NCBI GenBank assembly: GCA_028751875.1
Contig: CM054151.1
Location: forward strand, 35,529,745-35,593,744
Source: Rapana venosa
Lineage: Eukaryota; Mollusca; Gastropoda; Neogastropoda; Muricidae
Reading direction: 5' to 3'
DNA length: 64,000 nucleotides
Part shown: piece by piece, positions 33,077-43,860 of the stretch
How positions within the stretch are numbered: the first letter of the stretch is position 1
Layout: the number at the start of each line of letters is the position of its first letter
Program-made: the position numbers and the translations under genes
Notes under the pieces: generated by a model
The model's input: the letters and a program-made list of their open reading frames with translations, nothing else
What the model was told of the DNA's origin: nothing
Databases searched by the model: none

Positions 33077-33680
33077 AAACATACACACACACACACACAC
33101 AACACACAACACACACACACCCCCACACACTTCACATATGTATCTGGGCTGTTGCCAGGTGAGGGGGAGGGTGAAGGAGGCCGTGCCTACACGCCTGCAC
33201 AGCTGTTTGCCGACTGTACCGCTGCAGCTGCTTTTGCTGTTGTGACGAAGACATGCGGATGAAAAATGGGGACAACTTTCGCTCAATCATTCGAAAACGA
33301 CCGTAACATACCGAGCCTCACTCTCTCTCCTGGGCCTGTCTAGATATATATTCCCATGCCATCAATAAGAGAAAAAGTTTTGTTGCATACGGATATTTTC
33401 TCACAAACGAAAATACGGTTACCCCGGTTTTTTGTTTTTGAATTTTTTGCAAAACTATATGTATATTGATTTTATCCAGACATAAGGAAGGTACACTTAG
33501 ATCAAAATAGTGATTGTGTTTGATACATATGTATTTTTATGTATTTGTGCATGTCTTCATTATTTCTAAGTGAGCTTGGATTGTGTATGTTATCCGGGTT
33601 TTTTGCCCCACCTGTGGCATTGTCAATTTTCTTTTACTCCAACCATGTTTATGGCCTAAGCCTGAGATACATTAAATTTT
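33077..33680. other. Unassigned sequence between repeats
   Basis: A CA array (33080-33130) is followed by unique AT-rich DNA. A short + strand frame at 33140-33262 is open but ends quickly. No gene supported. Confidence 0.4.
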
Positions 33681-33692
33681 GAGTTCTGAGTT

Positions 33693-33767
33693 CTCTCTCT
33701 CTCTCTCTCTCTCTACTCTCTCTCTCTCTCTTCTCTCTCACCCTCTCTCTCTCTCTCTCTCTCTCTA

Positions 33768-33810
<43 letters not shown>

Positions 33811-33860
33811 TTCATGGGGGGGACCAAGGCCTATAATGAAAAAAAATTTCGCATTCGCAT

Positions 33861-33904
<44 letters not shown>

Positions 33905-33995
33905 TCCCCTCTCTCTCCCTCCCCCCCCCCCCCTCTCTCTCTCTCTTCTCTTCTCTCTCTCTCTCCCCTTTCTCTCTCTTTCTCTCTCTGTCTAA
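33693..33995 (+). repeat. Two (CT)n arrays separated by a short unique spacer
   Basis: CT tracts at 33693-33808 and 33861-33995 flank the spacer TTCATGGGGGGGACCAAGGC and following bases. Each tract is entered through a similar GAGTTCTGAGTTCTC or GCATTCGCATTCTC junction, suggesting duplication of a CT-plus-flank unit. Confidence 0.88.
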
Positions 33996-34640
33996 GTAAC
34001 AGACAAGAATAAAAATCATTTGGATTTTTTGGGCTCAAAGTATTGCAAAAGTCAAAAAAAGAAGAAACAGTATTTTAGGAAAACCTTAAAGACTGGATAG
34101 TGTGTTGTGGTACATGTTCTCTAGTTTATTGTTGTTGTTTTTTAAAATCTATGTGAGTGTGTACCTCGTATACACGCGGTGCGCGCGACTTGTGTGTCGA
34201 TGTCTTGTGGTTTGGGGTGCGTGCATGCATGAGTTTGGGAACGTTATAAGTCTAAATGTTTATTACTTCTTGTGATATATTTGTTTCTGTTTTATTATCA
34301 CGTGGCCGCAGCCTACATGAATTCCTCTGTTCATTGACCTAAAATAGTAACCTATTGGAATGTGGTAAAGAAACGAAATAGAAAAATCTAACCACGAAAA
34401 AAATAGGGAACTGGACAAGTTACAAAAAAACCGATTACTTCCCCTTTGGTCAGGCCCAAATGCCCAGATGCTTTCCGTTTCATTAACACCTTACATAACA
34501 TTTTGTTTTGGTTTATGTGCACGTGGGTTGGCGTTGTCAATGTGTGTCCCGTTTGTTCTTTGATTGAACGTAATTTAGTTTAGTGATAGTATCAGACGAT
34601 GTGTCTGAGTTTTCATTTTTACTTTAATTTTTTTAACTCT

Positions 34641-34760
34641 TTTATATCGAGGATAATGGAATAAGCACTTATGTGCATTTTTTACTCCATTCCCTTGTGT
34701 ATGGGGTTTTGTTTAATTGTCATATGTTCCCACCGTCACACAATGGCCTATTTACTCTTA
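34641..34760 (-). mobile_element. SINE family A fragment, minus strand, 3' third
   Basis: The + strand shows TATCGAGGATAATGGAATAA, GCACTTATGTGC, CATTCCCTTGTGTATG and CACACAATGGCCTA, then breaks into GT repeats at 34765. This is a truncated copy lacking body and head. Confidence 0.8.
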
Positions 34761-34764
34761 CGAG

Positions 34765-34965
34765 TGCGTGTGTGTGTGTGTTGGTAGTGCATGCGCGCGC
34801 GCGCGCGCGTGTGTGTGTGGTGTGTGTGTGTTGTGTGTGTGAGAGAGAGAGAGAAGGAGAGAGAGAGAAGAGAGAGAGAGAGAGAAAAGAGAGAGAGAGA
34901 GAGAGAGAGAGAAGAATGGGAAAGAGAGAAAGAGAGAAAGAGAAGAGACATAGACAGACAAAATA
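34765..34965 (+). repeat. Composite (GT)n-(CG)n-(GT)n-(GA)n tract
   Basis: GT repeats, a pure alternating GCGCGC core at 34794-34809, further GT, then a long GA tract (34840-34950). The first half is alternating purine-pyrimidine and the second half a homopurine run. Confidence 0.92.
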
Positions 34966-35334
34966 GCAGACAGTCCAGGCAAGCAGGTGGGACAGACAAG
35001 ATACACACAAACACACACACGCACACAAACGGCCGGCCAGCGCACACCACAAACAAGTACAGACAGACAGACAGACCAGACAGAGAGCACGCTTTTTTTT
35101 TTTTACTGCTCATCTTGAAGATTGTTTCTAGGTGTTCATGTTACAAGGGCAGGTAAAGTTGTTGAGGTTTCTTGTAGTTGATTGAAAAACCTCTTGCATA
35201 GCTGAAGGGGTTCTAGAGTGCTGTTTACATCCACAAAAAACAGACGATTAACAAATCTCACTAAAGGTGTGCATAAGTCGCCGCCCTGTACACACTACGC
35301 AGGCCGAATTTGCACCGCTCGCGCGCGCGGGACA

Positions 35335-35490
35335 ACCGCAGCACACACCACACTTTACACACACACATCTCTCCTCTCCTCACAACGCAAAACACACACA
35401 CACGTGCGCGCGCGCCAAAACACACACCACATACACTCACGTGCGCGCGGGGCACACACACACACACACCTACACAACACACGCGCCGCG
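35335..35490 (+). repeat. CA/CG-rich composite microsatellite
   Basis: CACACA tracts with several GCGCGC blocks at 35322-35330, 35405-35417 and 35482-35494, ending at the head of a SINE. Confidence 0.85.
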
Positions 35491-35497
35491 CGCGGGA

Positions 35498-35800
35498 GGG
35501 GATACCCTGGTGGTTAGAGTGATGTTTCGTGATCTGCTGCCCGGGTTAGGAATCTCGTTCAAGAGGATTTTCCTCTGAGTTAACATCAGAATTTTCCCCC
35601 AAAAGTCCTTCGGAATGGACTATAAACCGATGTCCCGTGTGCAACGCACGCGAAGTCTTGCGCACAGTTAAAACCGTACCTTTTCGAAAGAGTGGGCCAC
35701 GTGTGTTTGGGGAAGGAGCAAAATTGAGAAAACTGCATACAACGGATAGAGAAAAAAAATGAATGTTTATTCATTCCTCGAAATAAAAAAATAACAAAGA
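35498..35800 (+). mobile_element. SINE family A copy with tRNA-like head, + strand
   Basis: The head GGGGATACCCTGGTGGTTAG contains an A-box-like element. A B-box-like GGGTTAGGAATCTCG follows at about 35543-35557, and the body starts at AAAGTCCTTCGGAATGGACT (35601). The 3' part is shortened and ends at TTCATTCCTCGAAATAAAAA with an A-rich tail. The head-to-body spacing of about 100 bases defines the complete architecture of the family. Confidence 0.85.
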
Positions 35801-36000
35801 ACGAAATAGATAAATAATAGTTATAATCATAATTATATAATAGTAGTAGTAAGTTAAAAACCCAATCACAAATTTAATATTTAATAAATAATTAGTTGAT
35901 TATAAATAATAAAAAATTTTCGCAATAATAATGTTAAAAAATAATAATAATAATAATAATAAAAAATAACAAAAACCCAAAACAACACAACAACATTAAA
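35800..36000 (+). repeat. A-rich / AAT-rich low-complexity tract
   Basis: AATAATAATAA repeats and A runs follow the SINE tail. Confidence 0.8.
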
Positions 36001-36004
36001 AAAG

Positions 36005-36235
36005 AAAGCAAACCCACGGCGGACTTTGACATTTTCCCCTGCATTCACAATCTCAATGAAGAAGATGACCACCATCTCATGGTTTATGATTGGGGTCTCC
36101 GGTCCCCGGGGCAGCTTGTTAGAATATGGCTGCCTACTGTGGCACTGGAAACAATTACACATTTATGGGTTTTTTGTGACAAAAATTGCGATGTAGCTGG
36201 TTAAGGAAAAAAAAGTTAGTCAACTTGGTAAGTCA
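36005..36235 (-). CDS. Candidate minus-strand exon(s), family unknown
   Basis: On the minus strand a good acceptor (AATTGTTTCCAG, ending about 36151) leads into an open frame reading CHSRQPYSNKLPRGPETP, then INHEMVVIFFIEIVNAGENV and VRRGFAF. The composition is protein-like and unlike the surrounding repeats. Upstream on the same strand, about 36220-36290 reads MTNAEDACLIK in one frame ahead of a possible AAG|GTGACT donor, which would give a short intron of about 85-95 bases. I cannot name a family and both pieces are short, so this is a weak candidate. Confidence 0.22.
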
Positions 36236-36512
36236 CCTTGATGAGGCAGGCGTCTTCGGCATTTGTCATGCAGACCAGTGCAGAGGAAACCCCCTTGGTG
36301 ACATGACATAGCCCCAATTTCATCCGCACTGACATTGCTATAGACTATACAAAAATAGACTGTCCATAGATTTAAATATCTTGAAGCTGTAGATTCAGAT
36401 GCCGGATCAAAACCTGGAGTTCCCCTGGGAATGGCCCAGACCACAGCTGCAATGACTAAAACTGAAAGCACTCGGGAGCGACAAGATCACGATCAGATTC
36501 GGGAAAAGGAAA

Positions 36513-36859
36513 GGGCAGGATGGGTTTAAGACGTTTGACTGCCAACAATAACCCGTGAGGTTGTGGTTTGGTTCCCAGCCTCGCCCTTTTTTTCCCCAGT
36601 TTGACAAAAAAATCGAACTGAATGTAAAAGTCCTTCGGATGAGACTATAAACCGAGGCCCCGTGTGCGAACGCATGCAGAGCATCTTTCGCACACGTTAA
36701 ATCCTGTTCCGCTTTTCGGAAGAGTAGGCCATTGTGTGCCGGTGGAAACAGATGACAAAATTTACAAAACCGCATACACACGGGGACTGGATGTAAAAAA
36801 GCACATGAGTGCTTATTCTATTATCCTCGATATAAAAGAATAAATAAATAAATAAATAA
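36513..36859 (+). mobile_element. SINE family A, near-complete copy, + strand
   Basis: The head GGGCAGGATGGGTTTAAGAC has a B-box-like GTGGTTTGGTTCCCAGCC (about 36560-36577). The body from 36628 contains AAAGTCCTTCGGATGAGACT, CCGTGTGCGAACGCATGCAG, TTAAATCCTGTTCCGCTTTT, CCATTGTGTGCCGGTGGAAA, ACACGGGGACTGGATG and the terminal CTTATTCTATTATCCTCGAT, then (AAAT)n. This is the best single copy for defining the body and tail. A 5'-truncated LINE begins at the last base of its tail. Confidence 0.9.
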
Positions 36860-37322
36860 AAAGATCAGACTGATGCATTGCCAGGGCGTGCCCATACTTT
36901 TGTGAACATGCAGCACATGGACAGTAACTTCAGTAGACATTGACAGAAAGATACAGGCAATGGGTATGGTATCATGAATCGCATTACTGACGAGAAATTG
37001 AGTACCCAGAGCTGAAAACGCCATTGGACCATACAAAGAGCTCCTAGATTCATTGAAAAAAAAAACCCACAACACACGGCAAACTGAAAATGGTACGGGA
37101 ACGTCATGTGGACATCTGAACTGGCCAAGACTGCCCTACAGGGAACAGTACATGGAGGGAGACGAAGAGGCAGACAGAGAAAATGGTGGGAAGACAACAT
37201 CAGAGAGTGGACTGGCCTTGAGTAGAACGATTTCTTAGGAAATCTAAGAGTGGCGAGGAGCGGAGAAGACTGGTTGCAACATTTTCGGTGGTGCCCCAAT
37301 GGTCTACTGGACTACAGGTTCG
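36860..37322 (+). mobile_element. 5'-truncated LINE, same family as 27306-30492
   Basis: It starts AAGATCAGACTGATGC, matching 30009 onward of the longer element (AAGATCAGACTAATGC), so it is a 3' fragment of the same family. Frame-shifted translation gives LLYACSTWTV-like, RKIQAMGM, AIGPYKELLDS, the GHLNWPRLPYREQ region (frame-shifted GTVHGGRRRGRQRKWWEDN) and a VVPQWSTGL end. Its 5' end abuts the AAAT tail of a SINE and its 3' end abuts a (GGTGAA)n array. Confidence 0.85.
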
Positions 37323-37324
37323 GT

Positions 37325-37660
37325 GCAGGGGCATGTGAAGGTGAAGGTTTAGGTGAAGGTCAAGGTGAAGGTGAAGGTGACGGTACAGGTGAAGGTAAAG
37401 CTGAAGGTGAAGGTGAAGGTGAAGGTACAGGTGAAGGTAAAGTGAAGTGAAGGTGAAAAACAGGTGAAAGGGGAAGGTGAAGGTGAAAGGTGAAGGTACA
37501 GGTGAAGGTAAAGGTGAAGGTGAAGGTGAAGTGCAGATAAAGGGGAAGGTGAAGGTCAGGTGAAAAGTACAGTGAAGTGAAGGTTAAAATTCAGGTGAAG
37601 GTTAAGATGCAGGTGAAGGGAAGGTTTCAGGCGAAGTGAAGGGCAGATGCAGTACACTGT
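37325..37660 (+). repeat. (GGTGAA)n hexanucleotide array
   Basis: GGTGAA units with GGTACA, GGTAAA and GGTTTA variants number about 50 and begin directly after the LINE 3' end. Frames across it read as Gly-Glu repeats; single-base slips break the frame from about 37445. Confidence 0.92.
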
Positions 37661-37859
37661 GGATGGGGTTTAGGGTGTTCAGGCTTGGAAACCTCTCTCC
37701 ATCATCTCTGTGATGCATCTCTCTCTCCTCGCGGACTATTGCAGAACTTCACACACGCATCCCCAAAAGGTCAGGGCCCCCGCCTCAAAATACTTTAAAA
37801 AATAATAAATCCCCGAAGACCGCAGCAAAACACAGACACAGCAACATACGCACCACTGA

Positions 37860-38040
37860 CCGTTCAAACCGTTCCGCTTTCGGGAAGGGTAGGCACTGTC
37901 TGCCAGGGGAACGGACGACAAGATACAAAAAATGCATACATACGCAGACTGGATGAAACAAAAGCTTATGAGTGCTTATTCCATTACCTCGAAATAAAAT
38001 TAAAAATAAATAAAAAAAATTAAAAATGAAATAAAATAAA
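37860..38040 (+). mobile_element. SINE family A fragment, + strand
   Basis: CCGTTCCGCTTTCGGGAAGG, a CACTGTCTGCCAGGGG block, GCATACATACGCAGACTGGA and TGAGTGCTTATTCCATTACC with an AAAATAAATAAA tail. The body is diverged and the head missing. Confidence 0.75.
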
Positions 38041-38134
38041 ATAAAAAACAAACGCATAGTACATTATGCACAAACGCATTACAGGTGGGGTGACACAGAC
38101 ACTAATTAGCCAAGCCATTAGATAAAAACAAGAA

Positions 38135-38670
38135 AATCAGAGACAGAGAGAGCCGAAGGAGTAAGGGGAGGAGAGACGAGAGAGACGCAGACAGACAGAC
38201 GCAGACGACAGATAGACAAAGACAGCAGACGGGCATACATATAATATAGGAAAGGACACCCAAAGAATAAAGCAGTAAAATAGACAAATACAACCACAAC
38301 AACACACAAACACAAGTAGAGAGAGAGAAGAGAGAGAGAGAGAGGAGAGAGAGAGAGGGAAGAGACAGACAGAGACAGACAGAGACGAGAGAAAAAGAGA
38401 CACAGAGAGACAGAGATAGACAAATAAACAGCGCAAACGAAATCACCGAAAAGACAGAGAGACAACAAACAGAAGACAGACAGACAGACCGATAGATAGT
38501 AGATTAGATAGATAAAATAGAAGATAGATAATAGATAGATAGAAGAAGAAGAGGGAAAAGAATTAAATAGAAAGGGGAGAAAGAGATAGAGGAGGGGGGG
38601 GAGGGAGGGAGGGGGGAGAGAGGGAGAGGCAGACGACAGATAGACAGACAGACAGACACCAGACCAAAAA
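38135..38670 (+). repeat. GA-rich and GATA-rich microsatellite region
   Basis: GAGA/GACAGA tracts (38135-38420), GATA repeats (38490-38545) and G-rich GGGA tracts (38580-38630). The minus strand gives Ser/Leu-rich open frames that are not genes. Confidence 0.9.
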
Positions 38671-38874
38671 AATAAGGAGAGAGCCTTTTATTATTTCAAT
38701 TTTTATTTGAAGGGAAAAGGTGGAAGTGGCTATATCTCATAGGGTTTACACTAAAAAAGATACAATTTCATCGTCTTAGTTAAGAGATAAAGAAATTGTT
38801 TTTCATGCACAATGAAACAGATGTTTAAGAATTGTTTATCTTAAGCTTTGGGGTCGGTTGCTCTCTTCCTCTTT

Positions 38875-39290
38875 TCCTCTCTCTCTCTCCCTCTCTCTCT
38901 CCTCCTCTCTCTCTCTCTCTTTCCCTCTCCTCTCTCTCCTTCTCTCTCTCATCTCTCTAACACCACACCCCACTCAAAACACACACACACACACGTAATG
39001 TCAAGTACAAACCTGCAAAACCCAATCCCTTTTGAATAGAGAAGTAAGAGAGGAAGAGAGAGAGATGAGAGAAGTGGGAGAGAGAGAGAGAGAGAAAAGA
39101 GAGTGAGTGAAAGAGAGAGAAAAAAAAATCCACAGAAGACAGATAAGCAGACAGACCGACAAAAAAAAGAGGGACACAATCGAACAGATAGAAATAAAAT
39201 AAGAGAGAGAGAGGGGGAGAGAGAGAGAGAAAAGAGAGAGAGAAGAAGAAGAAGAAGAGAGAAGGATTTGAGGGGGAGAGAAGAGAGAGA
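38875..39290 (+). repeat. (CT)n then (GA)n tracts in inverted arrangement
   Basis: A CT tract at 38875-38960 is followed, after about 80 bases, by GA tracts at 39045-39290. The two halves are complementary and could fold as a long imperfect hairpin. Confidence 0.85.
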
Positions 39291-39299
39291 AGAGAACTC

Positions 39300-40300
39300 T
39301 GAACCTGAATTTGAACTTGAACATTTTAAATTGTACTTCGCCTGGCACAATACAAGTTGGGAAAAGGGCAAAGGGAGTGGTAACCAGTAAACGAGAAAAC
39401 AAAACAAAATTCTACGATTTTCCAGTAATAAAAAAATTCCCAAACATTACAAAGATAAAGTGTATCATTATCGTTCCTAACCCCAGTCATGACCAGAGAA
39501 ACATTGCTATGGGTGGTACAATCCAAACACATCACTTCCACATCCCTGTTATGCATATGTTAACATTCTAAAGATGAAGTCTCATCCTTTTCAAGTTTCA
39601 AACAGCATAGGGTGATAGGACTTTTAGCATTAAATTCTTTGCCAAAAACAATCACACACAACATTACCACAAACACAACAACATACACACAGGTAACACA
39701 CACACATACCCAAAAGATACACCCAACAAACACACGCACAAAACGCGCGCGCACGCCCCCCCCCCCACACACCACACAACCATTTCAAGCAGTGTTAAAT
39801 CCAAGAACACACTTTACCCCGAAATAAAATTGAGATGACCAACAATAGAGAGAGAGAGCGAGATAGAGGAGAGAGAGAAGAAGGAGAGGAGAGAGAGAGA
39901 GAGAAGAAAAGGGGAAGATTTTCACAACCGACATGGCGTAAAAGACGGAAAAGAAAATACAACACAGAAAAAAATACAGGAGACAGAAAGACAGACCAGA
40001 GGAAGAGAGAGACAGGCAGAAGAGAAGAAAGAAAGAAGAGAGATAAAAAGAGAGGAGAAACCGAATGAACAAACGAAGGAATCAAAAAGGCCGACCAACA
40101 AGGAGTTGAACGGGAGATTTGGGGAATTAAAAGCAATGTAGAGAACTTACGATACAAAGAGCTACAAATAGACTAGGAAAAAATTCTTATTCAAAAAGGC
40201 CTTACCAAATATAAAGTGAGGTGCCAAACTCGGATATTTATGAGGGAAAAAGAGTCAAGAGAGACAGAGTTAAAAAGAGTGAGAATAAAAAAGAAAAATG
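39300..40300. other. Unassigned sequence with GA and CA/CG tracts
   Basis: A CA tract with GCGCGC (39650-39775), GA tracts (39840-40070) and otherwise unrecognised sequence. No open frame of protein-like quality. Confidence 0.45.
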
Positions 40301-41370
40301 ATTAACAAACTAAAGGCCATAGCTTTGTGAAAGCAGAAAAAGGAAATGAGGGTACGGCACTCACGGATGTTGGTGCCAAGAGTTGTTTTCAAAAAGTACA
40401 AGGAGAACAAGAGGCAGAGAGAAAACGTGGAAAACAGATGATGAGGCTGCGGAAATACAGAAACTGGAAAGGAATGAAAAGCGGCGTGGAAAGGGGGCCC
40501 AACCCCGCATAAAAAACAAGGGGCTGCAAAGTTCGGATTAAAAGCATATATTTAAATTTTAGTAAAGCACCAGTAGTTGTTTTTCGGGGTGACAAAAGTC
40601 CAAAAGAAATGCTACAAAGAGGTCCCCAAACAGTGAAACAAAACCAATTTATGATGCGAAAAAACGCCTGGGGAAAAGGCGCTAGACCAAATAAAACCCA
40701 AAGAAAAAAAAGCTCACAAAACCCAGGAAAGAAAAACTGCATTGGGGAAGTCGGGGCTAAAAGTGTTATACTTCTCTAACTCTTTTCTTAATAATATATG
40801 ATTTCCCAATTATATATTTTTTAAAATAATAAACATATACAGCCCTTATCAAGTGTTTAATTTTTGTATGCCATACAACAAGTTTTAAAGTTCACCCGTC
40901 CAAAAGCACGGAAAGCAAAAGACCATTAGCTGCTTTCAGATACGCCAAAAGAAATGTGAGCTGCATCAAGGGGCGACCGGAACCGTTCCCGCAAAGAAAA
41001 AGGAAATCCCCGAAAAAACCCCAAGCAACGCCAAAGAGGTAGCAAAGGTTCTGCTGTTTCTCTGTCTTTTTTTCTCTTTTTTTTTTCTCCTTTTTCTTTA
41101 TATTTTTTTGTCTTCCTTTTATCCCCATTTCTATGTTGCCCCTGTCTTCTTCTGTGCTCTGGGCCAAAATATTATTATCTTCCCCTTCCAATGTTGCAGT
41201 CTTTGCTCGCCTGGGTTTTCCCGCGCTGTCCGGTCTGTTGAGTAGTGCGTCTGTGGCGTCTGATCATGCCAAATCAACCACCCTTAATCTTATGCTGTCT
41301 GTGGGCGTTCTGGGCTTCGGGGTCCTCTGTTTTCTGTTGTCTCAGCCTCAGGTCCCCAACCCAAAACGAG
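40300..41370. other. Low-quality unassigned stretch with a hydrophobic open frame
   Basis: Homopolymer-rich sequence. A + strand frame at 41133-41370 reads through LNLMLSVGVLGFGVLCFLLS, a plausible membrane-spanning stretch, upstream of the M13 gene 2 exons. It could be a membrane-anchor exon, as M13 enzymes are type II membrane proteins, but no conserved motif supports that and the sequence quality is poor. Confidence 0.15.
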
Positions 41371-42720
41371 TTTTGTCTTTGTCTTTCCTCTTTCTCACTT
41401 TATCTCTTCCTACTTCCTTTCTTTCTCGTCTTTCTCATTCTTTTCTGTCTTCCTTTCTCCCCTTTTTCTATGTCCTTTTTTCTTCTGTTCTGTTCCTTTC
41501 TCTCTCGATTATCGTCTTGTCTGTCTTTTCTGTTCTATTCTATTTTCTTCTTCCCTCTATCTATTTCTGTCTTCCATTTCTTCTTGTAAAATTTTGCTTA
41601 CAAAGGTTTTGTGTTTCCCCGTAAAAAAAGGCTGGGCCAAAAAAGCCCCGTGCCCCCCCCTTTTTCTCTTCTTCTTCTCTTTTCTTCTCCCTTTCTCTTT
41701 CTTCTCTTCTCTTCTTTTTTCTGCTCTGTTGTCTTTTTGTCTCCTCTCTATTTTCTCTCCCCCCTTATCCCCCTTATGTTTTGTTTTTTCCCCCTGTTTC
41801 CTTTTTCTTTTTTCCTCTCTCTTTCCCCTCTTTTTTTTTCTTCTTCTTCTTCTTCTTTCTCTCTTTCTCTCTTCTTCTTCCCCTGTCCTTTTCTTTGTCT
41901 GTTTCTTTTTTTCCTTCTTCTGCTTTCTCTGTTTCTGGCTGTTTTTTCTATCATATCTTCTTCTTTCTCTTATTCTTTTCTTCTATCCTCTTCATTCTTT
42001 CTTTTATTTTCTTTACAAAAGGCTGTTTTCTGTCCACATCTAAAAGTCAACCGTTGCCCCCCCCACTTTTCTTCTCTTTTCTTCTTTCTTCTTTTCTTCC
42101 CTTTTTTTCTTTCTCTCCTTTTCTCCTCCCCGCCCGGGGTTTTCCTACTTCTTCTTTTTTACTTCTATTTTCCCCCTAATTTTCTATCCCTTTTTCATTT
42201 CATTTCTTCTATACTTTTCATTTTTTCCCTTTTTTTCCTTCTTTATCATCTTTTTTTTTCTTCTTTTTCCCCTTTTATACCTTTTTCTTTTTTCCCTTTA
42301 TTATCCCTATCTTCACCTTTTTTTTCTTTTCAACTTTTTTCCTTCTTTCTTTCTTCTTTCCCTTTTTTCTTTTTATCTTGTCTTTCCAAAATTATTTCTA
42401 CCCTTTTATTTTACTATCTAATTTTCCTACTATCTATAATCTATCTTTTTTCTTATCTAATATTATCTTTCCCTTTATCTATACCCTATTCTTTTTCCAT
42501 TATCTACCTTCTATCTTTATTTCTCCTTTTCTTCTCCATCTAATTTTCCCATTTTCTTTGTTTTTCTTCTTTTTTTCTTTCTTTTTCCTATCTCCCCTTC
42601 TTTACCCTTCTTATCTTTTCCCATTATTATTTTATTATTTTATTATCTACCTACTTTATTATTTCCTTCTTTCTTTCATAATTTCTTTTATTCTTTTACC
42701 TATTTTCATTCCCCTTTCGT
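41370..42720 (+). repeat. CTTT/CTAT-rich pyrimidine tract
   Basis: A 1.3-kb pyrimidine-rich tract changes from CTT-rich to TATC-rich near 42400. It precedes M13 exon A copy 1 in the same way that the cleaner (CTAT)n array at 51933-52505 precedes copy 2. The 310-codon Phe/Ser/Leu-rich open frame here is a repeat translation. Confidence 0.85.
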
Positions 42721-42750
42721 AGTTCACATGTCTTTTCGTTTCCATGGCAG

Positions 42751-42785
42751 ATCTACGTGTGCGAAACACAAGCTGCAGAGATGCG
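42751..42785 (+). CDS. M13 metallopeptidase gene 2, exon A, copy 1
   Basis: This follows the acceptor CGTTTCCATGGCAG shared with copy 2 at 52613. It reads ACGTGTGCGAAACACAAGCT and a C-R-D-A end, but lacks several bases present in copy 2, so its frame is not intact here. Compared with copy 2 the missing bases are a doubled A, a T and an A, which looks like consensus error. Confidence 0.7.
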
Positions 42786-43009
42786 GTCTATTATGTAACA
42801 GTCCGCAGCAGAACATGCGTTTGTGTGTGTTTGTGCGCGCGCGCCCACGGCGAGTGTTGTATTTTTGTTTGTGTGGTGTGCGTTGTGGTTTGTGCGCGCG
42901 CGTGTTGTGTGTGTGTGTTTTAGAAAAAATGCAAAATGTGAGCAAGGGAGTGGGAGGGTTGGTGGAGCTGGTAATCTGAGAGAGTAAAAGAGAGCGAGAG
43001 AGAGAGAGA

Positions 43010-43195
43010 GCGTTGCACACACACACACACACACACCCCAACCACCACACAACCCACCCCCACACACACACACACACAACACACACCACACACAACACCA
43101 CACACACACCCAAAGCTACCACACAAGCACACACAACAGCACACACAATACTCACACAAAACATACTCACACACACCACACACACACATCGAATT
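43010..43195 (+). repeat. (CA)n microsatellite
   Basis: CA tract with CCACAC variants, in the intron between exons A and B; counterpart at 52905-53035. Confidence 0.92.
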
Positions 43196-43419
43196 ATTTG
43201 CACACAGATAAGTCAGTACATAGTCACATGTATGTTTTAAAACCTTCTTCGATGGGTTTAAATTTTGCTTCTGTATCGTGCATTAAAACAATTTTCTTTT
43301 GCTTTGAGTTTGCTGTTAAGTAAGGGAATATTTCAGCGTTGTTATATACTGAAAATTGTCAGTATTTATGAAAGTGCCAGTACTGTTTTCCCATTAATAA
43401 TTATATCCTTTAAAGTATG

Positions 43420-43475
43420 TACAAAATATATATATATATAATATATAAATATATATAAATATATATATTTGTGGT
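43420..43475 (+). repeat. (AT)n microsatellite
   Basis: TA dinucleotides followed by a GT tract to about 43545; counterpart at 53265-53430. Confidence 0.9.
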
Positions 43476-43860
43476 TTGTGTGTTGTGTGTTTGGGGGTGT
43501 GTGTGGTGTGTGTGTGGTGTGTGGTGTGCTTGTGTGTGTGTTTGTGGGATATACACAGAGAGAGTAATCTCTTTGACTTTATAGTCTGTGGGGTGCGAAA
43601 ATGACATCGAACGGGAATGAAATGAAAAGATAAAAAAAACTATATTTTAAAAAAAAATGGTGGCATTTTCATAACTTTCAAACCGAAATCTTAAACAACT
43701 GTACTTCAAAGATATCTCACGAATAATAATTTTAAAAAAAACAAAACAACTTCCATCACTTTTGGTTGTTTTTTGTTGTTTTTTAAAAAAAAAACCCCCC
43801 AACTTAATTTTTTCAGTACTTGACATACAACAACATATCACGAGGAATGTTTTCCTGCAG

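Noticed and set aside
33140..33262. Another M13 C-terminal exon (YTPAQLF resembled the QLFF motif)
   Set aside because: No LPG-to-QLFF spacing, no NFAQ/VWC continuation and no donor in phase; chance similarity.
37325..37660. Gly-Glu repeat protein
   Set aside because: The hexamer array loses frame after about 115 bases and follows a LINE 3' end; simple repeat.
41594..42722. 310-codon Phe/Ser/Leu-rich open frame, apparently multi-spanning membrane protein
   Set aside because: Pure pyrimidine low-complexity (CTT/TTC/CCT) translation; hydrophobicity is a by-product of T-rich codons.
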